Shown here: positions 28,201 through 30,681 of the stretch, piece by piece
Layout of the letters: every line of letters begins with the position of its first letter
How positions within the stretch are numbered: the first letter of the stretch is position 1
Origin: a virus
DNA length: 30,681 bases
Reading direction: 5' to 3' (one strand)
IMG/VR virus record: IMGVR_UViG_3300044648_000332
Span: 1-30,681 of that record
Position numbers and translations under genes: made by a program
The notes under the pieces: model-generated
What the model was told of the DNA's origin: nothing
What the model saw: only the letters and a program-made list of their open reading frames with translations
Database searches by the model: none

Positions 28201-28522
28201 TGGCCGGTGCGTGATATCGCCCAGCGACAAGGTCGAAGACATCACCATCAACGTAGCGGTCGAGGCGGATGGCAACTACACGCTGGCGCTGAAGTGGGCG
28301 CGCCACACGGATGCAGCAGTGGCCTACACCTGCTACGTCGATGACGTGTCCGTGTCGACCGGCAACCTGCCGTCGGTCAACGTCTTCACGACAGCGGCGA
28401 CGCAGGCCTTCTCGACCACTGTCGCGCTGACAGCCGGCAACCACAAGGTCCGCATGCATGTTCCGAACGCAAGCCGCGCCGACTGGGTGCAGCCGTACCA
28501 GTGCATCTTGACCGCCGCCTGA
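22214..28522 (+). CDS. Giant multi-domain carbohydrate-active virion protein (2,102 aa)
   Basis: The start ATG follows GGAGCCC (22201-22207). Domains in order: an Ig-like domain (about 20-108); a GH5-like TIM barrel (about 110-470) with RGVNQG at 131-136, FEPLAEP at 264-270 (E269 in the acid/base position, N replaced by A) and VGLFQQQVG at 360-368, where the nucleophile position seems to be Q366; a LamG/concanavalin-like domain (about 475-700); four 89-residue He_PIG-type Ig-like repeats (711-1066); an alpha/beta-hydrolase esterase-like domain (about 1067-1360), S1203 in SRSRG and H1328; a second GH-like barrel (about 1361-1950) with RFMDW (1537-1541), GNEPWN (E1634) and YEWG (E1875); and a CBM6/35-like tail (about 1960-2102). 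No signal peptide, so virion assembly rather than export. Likely attacks capsule or other surface glycans. Confidence 0.8.
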   Translation: MAAPFSRALLARLLSRLNQYTAPVWTVAPAVTAADAGANVTYTGGTVTGYPEPTVTYLVLVDDVSVGPPPYEVQQSDVGKTIKIRGIATNTGARLGVTQDSAGYLATGAIRASISATGEWLDENGTPLVLRGVNQGTWGENFEPDAAAIKALGATAVRLVGVRWWGGDGYGAGVDSYDPDPENFYLSPTHRAQMLQEVAWLEAQGIWIGFVFDSDNGAGKMGLGNGTPNFFEESAEGATKFAEWKVMVRSVVQDLLAFDRILYFEPLAEPLQHDSNSSHNELVRNVYRELMDNIREVDARTPFLIGPRASYGANFLEDIILPERNDYAVTCDYLTGKVNGEGTINSFTESLRTLRLTYNVGLFQQQVGRETVGDIGDVNADGVGDTTDNVGYTGMCGVLSSLNAHNIPYTWWQWHQNTDNAGTYALHYKLVYPGPTGPDNWVPKPTELAIFEYHMRQTGDWVEDEAIAAATSVAGGLLFDPAPSNCFTDAAGTIPASAGQKVRRINAVVGDGFASQNDNSLAPTLVATVNGYALQFSAAAGTYLNINTSYFADGDSGVVIAAGRPTASGSARVMFHCGNSSTTVRNPYLAITSSDLITASWRGDDNVNRASDSTTTCDGRAIVATAYRSGSSKKVNAQGVQEGSNGNAVGSMATITRARWGSSSTGANNFDGPMSLLFLGKSMSDAQCHAIERRGAWKEGAPFRAAIPVLSIVASPVLTATNGRTYTGFTSYGFNGVQPYTYSLIGTLPTGLSLNTSTGAITGTPTQTGTFAGLGVTVTDDNDDTASLSTFSLTVAAAVGISGTPVLTATSGTAYTGFTASATGGTAPITYAKVGTWPTGLNLNTSTGQVSGTPTQTGSFAGMSISATDAHGSTASLATFTLVVSAAVGISGTPVLTATNGRPYTGFDVDATGGTAPIVYAKVGTWPTGLNLNTSTGVVSGTPSQSGSFAGMSVSATDAHGSTASLSTFTMVVAAAVGVSGTPVLTADDGLPYAGFDVNSTGGTAPITFALVGTWPDGITIDSLTGVVSGTTSELGAFASLSVSATDVYGSTASLATFTLTVSEMTAPTLEDMEPYQTTATRWRNIPYGEASWTEPGGSTTLFQRLDVDLPSTAAPAGGYAVIVYFHPNGSTKTVSAGSTIEAVRTAALAANIAFVSVEFRHPVTNVSEGAPHEDAGLAIQYIRGLADAFNFDKTKVGAVSRSRGSVSLWQALQPDMLDAGAVTWQGRQSSLLQAVWSHNAQTTYSTTEFANLFIVEGAERTTFLTANPDDVRWGSAIQDIATAPSVPMMTILHQDAYPTGYVNANQVNEHYSGFGSAFEDACIAAGHGAKITAQDSVPAASSYVGAVDWFEEIFYPAPAVETYGSLGLNGTNVGPNWDYQTRVFVNLLHSLRCWCPIIAGLPYDNGFGYGDVTLVTSGAQKGYPAAGQSCIGIFLNVLTSDDYGAYLFECDTDMTAKIVNNGEGSFNGTLSYNAGTGKTTGTLTVSSGTGVIALRFNNVNSGFGGLKLHAPGYALNTTQKIRTEALAHFDFASVLRFMDWLNTNGPEAAFDGGGNQQTDWIGSWPENSDSARGYKNSLQACYDFAEELDNRPLAVNIPALFTDSAIHSFIDECAALQSADANQITYVECPGNEPWNANLGESTTYFDLRDAAFTEANVRGGPDITSITRSGGNLITVVFDEPHLVTGTPSIYVKHKTDLFTAGTETATVVNPTTITWVDAGSNGSISHADDDTYIFLNPSHTLCRNIGYHQPDPNTTANYVRIRYELSRARVAWERVDAIDQSARIKIIYGSWTAQPLNYVPCLLWALEEYGDLDWLHAVATAFYVEHSGDPATIDDVAEVFSRMDTYVVDVKDRMLRWCNLAHTLGISTFWYEWGPHLHLDGGNSTARAAIVASHSDAGMGTRMEEWAQWGRNFDQGVMCFFHSGVAGQPTQVNDCWPDTFGKMSDDATAVKHQTLVAITDASAMPVEVDGLNFGTINYADVLPSAGALLGVSSGRCVISPSDKVEDITINVAVEADGNYTLALKWARHTDAAVAYTCYVDDVSVSTGNLPSVNVFTTAATQAFSTTVALTAGNHKVRMHVPNASRADWVQPYQCILTAA
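24344..25411 (+). repeat. Four tandem 267-bp Ig-like repeats
   Basis: Within the giant protein, the DNA repeats with a period of 267 bp, giving four 89-residue units. Each contains TPVLTAT..G..YTGF, TGGTAPI.YA, GTWPTGLNLNTSTG..SGTP and a SATDAHGSTASL.TF ending. Units 2 and 3 are most alike, unit 1 and unit 4 more diverged. They are He_PIG-type Ig-like spacers. Such repeats can change in number by recombination and so alter fibre length. Confidence 0.8.
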
Positions 28523-28543
28523 TCGACAGCAGCGCAGTACACG

Positions 28544-28561
28544 GGCCGCCTGCGGGCGGCC
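28544..28561 (+). terminator. Stem-loop after giant protein gene
   Basis: GGCCGCC (28544-28550) pairs with GGCGGCC (28555-28561) around a TGCG tetraloop, followed by TCTTCATT. The stem is stable but the T-tail is interrupted, so it is a moderate terminator. It lies between the giant gene stop and the adaptor gene start at 28581. Confidence 0.6.
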
Positions 28562-28580
28562 TCTTCATTGGGGAATCGCC

Positions 28581-29264
28581 TTGGGCACTTTCACTGGGAT
28601 GAACATCGCCGATCGCGCCTGGATCAAGGTGCTCGAAGCGACAGGTGGGTCAGCGACTCGCTGGACATCGTCAGAGGCGCTACTGTGGATCAACGACGGA
28701 ATCCGCGAGATCGTCAATCTGCAACCGCAGGCGTACACGCTGACATCGAAGGTCGTGCCTGCGACCGGTACCCGCCAGACGCTTACCGCGCTGAGCCTCA
28801 CCACTGGGACGCACATCACCGACATCACGGCCAACTTCAACGCCGCCGGCACGATTCGCGGGCGGCCGATCACGAAGATCGAACGCGTGCACCTTGATGA
28901 GTTGAAGCCTGGCTGGCACACGGAGAGCGCCACAGAGGCAATCCACTGGATGGAGGACTCGCGCGATCCGCGCACGTTCTTCCTTTGGCCGGCGGTGACC
29001 GGCGGCGGGCAGGTCGAGATCGTCTACCCGGCGATGCCAACGGCGCTGGCCACGCTGAACGCAACGATCCCACTGGGCGACGAGTACGTCAACGCGCTTC
29101 AGGCCTTCACGCTGTTCTCCTTCTACAGCAAGGACTCGACATACACAAAGGCGGCGCACATGGCGCCGAGCGCGTGGAACTTGTTCATGCAACTTCTGGG
29201 CCTTCGTGGTCAGTCTCTCGCCGCCAACTCCGAGCGCGGCGACCAGAAGGCTCAAGGGGTCTGA
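28581..29264 (+). CDS. Head-tail adaptor protein (DUF6682-like)
   Basis: Sits in the connector below the portal. The 227-residue protein starts at TTG 28581, five bases after GGGGAA (28570-28575); an ATG at 28599 is an alternative. Residues 8-50 read as the adaptor helices ADRAWIKVLEATGGSATRWTSSEALLWINDGIREIVNLQP, a pattern I know from podovirus adaptors and DUF6682 proteins. Residues about 105-145 have KPGWHTESATEAIHWMEDSRDPRTFFLWP, then a beta-strand and a helix (EYVNALQAFTLFSFYSKD). The location next to fibre genes fits a head-tail joining unit. Confidence 0.75.
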   Translation: MGTFTGMNIADRAWIKVLEATGGSATRWTSSEALLWINDGIREIVNLQPQAYTLTSKVVPATGTRQTLTALSLTTGTHITDITANFNAAGTIRGRPITKIERVHLDELKPGWHTESATEAIHWMEDSRDPRTFFLWPAVTGGGQVEIVYPAMPTALATLNATIPLGDEYVNALQAFTLFSFYSKDSTYTKAAHMAPSAWNLFMQLLGLRGQSLAANSERGDQKAQGV

Positions 29265-29267
29265 TCG

Positions 29268-30681
29268 ATGCTTCCATACCACCGCGACTTCGTTGCAGAC
29301 CCATCAGGCAACGTCATATCCAATGCATCTGTCGAGGTGCAGACGTCGGAGGGGGTTGCCGCAGTCTTGTACGGCGACATCGACGGCGAGACGACACTGC
29401 CAAGCAACGTCCTCACAACCGATGACTATGGTCAGATCGGCTTCTTTGCGGAGCCTGGTACGTATCGCTTCGAGATCACGCCGCCGGGCGCAACCGCCTC
29501 CGTCTCGCGTGAAAACATCACGCTGCCGGTCGTTTCACCAACTGCGGTTGACGTCTCGTTCACCCAGCAGGGAACAGGAGCAGTAACTCGTACCGTTCAA
29601 GACAAGCTGTACGAGATCATCAGCGTGTTGGACTTCGCCGTAGGCGACATCGGCGATGGCGCTACCAGCCCTGACGCGGCGATTGCATCAGCAGTCGGCA
29701 CGGCGAACCGCCACGTCATCTTCCCCGCTGGAACTTACAAGATGGGGGCGCAGGCGCTTTGCGCCCAGAACGTCACTGTCGAGCTCCTGGCGGGCGCCAC
29801 GCTGGACATCGGAGCGCTGCCAGTTGGCGCAGCGGCATTCAAATGGGCCGGCACGGAAGGCGCCGAATATCCGATGTCCGCCAACGCGGTCGCCAAGTCT
29901 CGTTTGGTGAACATGTCGGCCGCGAACCTTGCCGCCTCTGGCATCGTCGCCGGGAACTGGATTCGAATTGGGTCCAACGCTGTATTCGACGCCTCGCGTA
30001 CCAGTTCCAAGATCGGCGAGCTCATCCGTGTCGACAGTGTCAATCTTGGTACTGGCGCCATCACGACGGAGACGCCGTTGGCCGACGGCTATCTGACGGC
30101 GGATTCGGCAACCGTTTCGAAGGTGACCCTTGTGGAAGGGGCCGCACTGATCGGCAAGGGACGCATCCTGGACGACAAGACGTCTGCCGATTCCCACATC
30201 GCGGTCACGATGGAACTGTGCCATCGGCCCCTTGTGCAAGACGTTCGTTTCGAAGGTCTGAGCGATCGCGCCGTATACCTGAAGGACTGCATCAGGCATT
30301 TGGTCTACGGCATCCACGGCGACGACTTCCAGGCCTCCGGCACGGCGTACCTGGTAAGTGTCACCAACGCATGCCAAGACGGCGTCGTCGGTCTGGTGAC
30401 GTGTCGCAAGGTGCGGCACATCTTCACAACCAACAACGCTGCGGCCACGAAGGGCATCCCGCGCCGGTGCATCTTCAATGGGTTCACCGGTGAGGACACA
30501 AGCTACGCCACAGGCGGCAGCATGGGCGCTGGCGACATGGTTGACACCCACGCCGCAGCGGAGGACATCCACTACTGGAACTTCACGTTGCGCGGATCGA
30601 GCGGCCAAGGGATCAATGCGGAGTGTCGATCTGGCTCGATCATCAACGGTTGGATCTACGGCTCGATCGGCATCGGATTGG
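29268..30681 (+). CDS. Tailspike with beta-helix, partial at right edge
   Basis: ATG 29268, three bases after the adaptor stop, opens a frame with no stop to the window end (471 residues, incomplete). Residues 1-100 are a beta-sandwich-like head-binding domain (MLPYHRDFVADPSGNVISNASVEV). At about 106-150 comes the tailspike-type linker and pectate-lyase-like start: VQDKLYEIISVLDFAVGDIGDGATSPDAAIASAV, then HVIFPAGTYKMG. The remainder (about 160-471) is beta-rich with regular Gly/Asn turns (LIGKGRILDD; LVQDVRFEGLSDRAVYL), as in right-handed beta-helix depolymerases. It likely binds or degrades a surface polysaccharide. Confidence 0.8.
   Translation, partial: MLPYHRDFVADPSGNVISNASVEVQTSEGVAAVLYGDIDGETTLPSNVLTTDDYGQIGFFAEPGTYRFEITPPGATASVSRENITLPVVSPTAVDVSFTQQGTGAVTRTVQDKLYEIISVLDFAVGDIGDGATSPDAAIASAVGTANRHVIFPAGTYKMGAQALCAQNVTVELLAGATLDIGALPVGAAAFKWAGTEGAEYPMSANAVAKSRLVNMSAANLAASGIVAGNWIRIGSNAVFDASRTSSKIGELIRVDSVNLGTGAITTETPLADGYLTADSATVSKVTLVEGAALIGKGRILDDKTSADSHIAVTMELCHRPLVQDVRFEGLSDRAVYLKDCIRHLVYGIHGDDFQASGTAYLVSVTNACQDGVVGLVTCRKVRHIFTTNNAAATKGIPRRCIFNGFTGEDTSYATGGSMGAGDMVDTHAAAEDIHYWNFTLRGSSGQGINAECRSGSIINGWIYGSIGIGL

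Noticed and set aside
20534-30681. Diversity-generating retroelement, expected by analogy with BPP-1
   Set aside because: No reverse transcriptase gene and no obvious template/variable repeat pair was seen in this window; it could lie outside.

Overview
The window is a contiguous piece of a tailed double-stranded DNA phage genome (free phage or prophage). The DNA is GC-rich, genes are packed with ATGA, GTGA or TGATG stop/start overlaps, and Shine-Dalgarno sites are strong. The structural proteins point to a podovirus with a P22-type portal and an N4-gp56-type capsid, a combination I associate with BPP-1/BcepC6B-like phages of Burkholderiales. A betaproteobacterial host is therefore likely, but this is inferred from gene style and module order, not proven.

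Layout. (1) 62-343: a minus-strand lipoprotein gene, convergent with whatever lies left of the window. (2) 399-471: a dense set of inverted repeats overlapping a promoter, reading rightward into (3) an early/accessory operon (521-5772). It holds many small unknown proteins, a probable single-strand annealing protein plus YqaJ/lambda-Exo-type exonuclease pair, and a phage-encoded acyl carrier protein. (4) 5773-6496: a structured non-coding stretch, then a small minus-strand operon (ribbon-helix-helix-like protein plus a probably frameshifted ORF) and a divergent promoter region with a direct repeat. (5) 6497-9059: a second rightward block of small proteins, several with zinc-binding cysteines, including a stand-alone ClpX-type zinc finger. 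(6) 9090-9233: a very good sigma70-like promoter, about 108 nt of hairpin-forming sequence and an intrinsic terminator, together resembling a small RNA gene.

(7) 9249-11025: the lysis cassette: holin, M15 peptidase endolysin, and an Rz i-spanin with Rz1 o-spanin nested inside it. (8) 11022-12970: a cysteine-rich small protein, an HTH-metallophosphoesterase fusion and several tiny genes. (9) 12973-20457: packaging and head genes: small and large terminase, a secreted small protein, portal, scaffold, major capsid and a probable decoration protein, closed by a strong terminator. (10) 20534-30681: head-completion and adsorption genes. These include a fibre-like protein, a 2,102-residue multi-domain protein (two glycoside-hydrolase-like domains, an esterase-like domain, four 89-residue Ig-like repeats and a probable carbohydrate-binding tail), a head-tail adaptor, and the start of a beta-helix tailspike that runs off the right end.

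Functionally, the left third prepares the cell (recombination and host-interaction candidates), the middle lyses it, and the right half packages DNA, builds the head and makes surface-polysaccharide-directed fibres. The most unusual items are the 2,102-residue multi-enzyme protein, the acyl carrier protein, the isolated ClpX zinc finger and the putative small RNA. No integrase, CI-like repressor, polymerase, tRNA, CRISPR array or reverse transcriptase was seen here, so lifestyle cannot be decided from this window.
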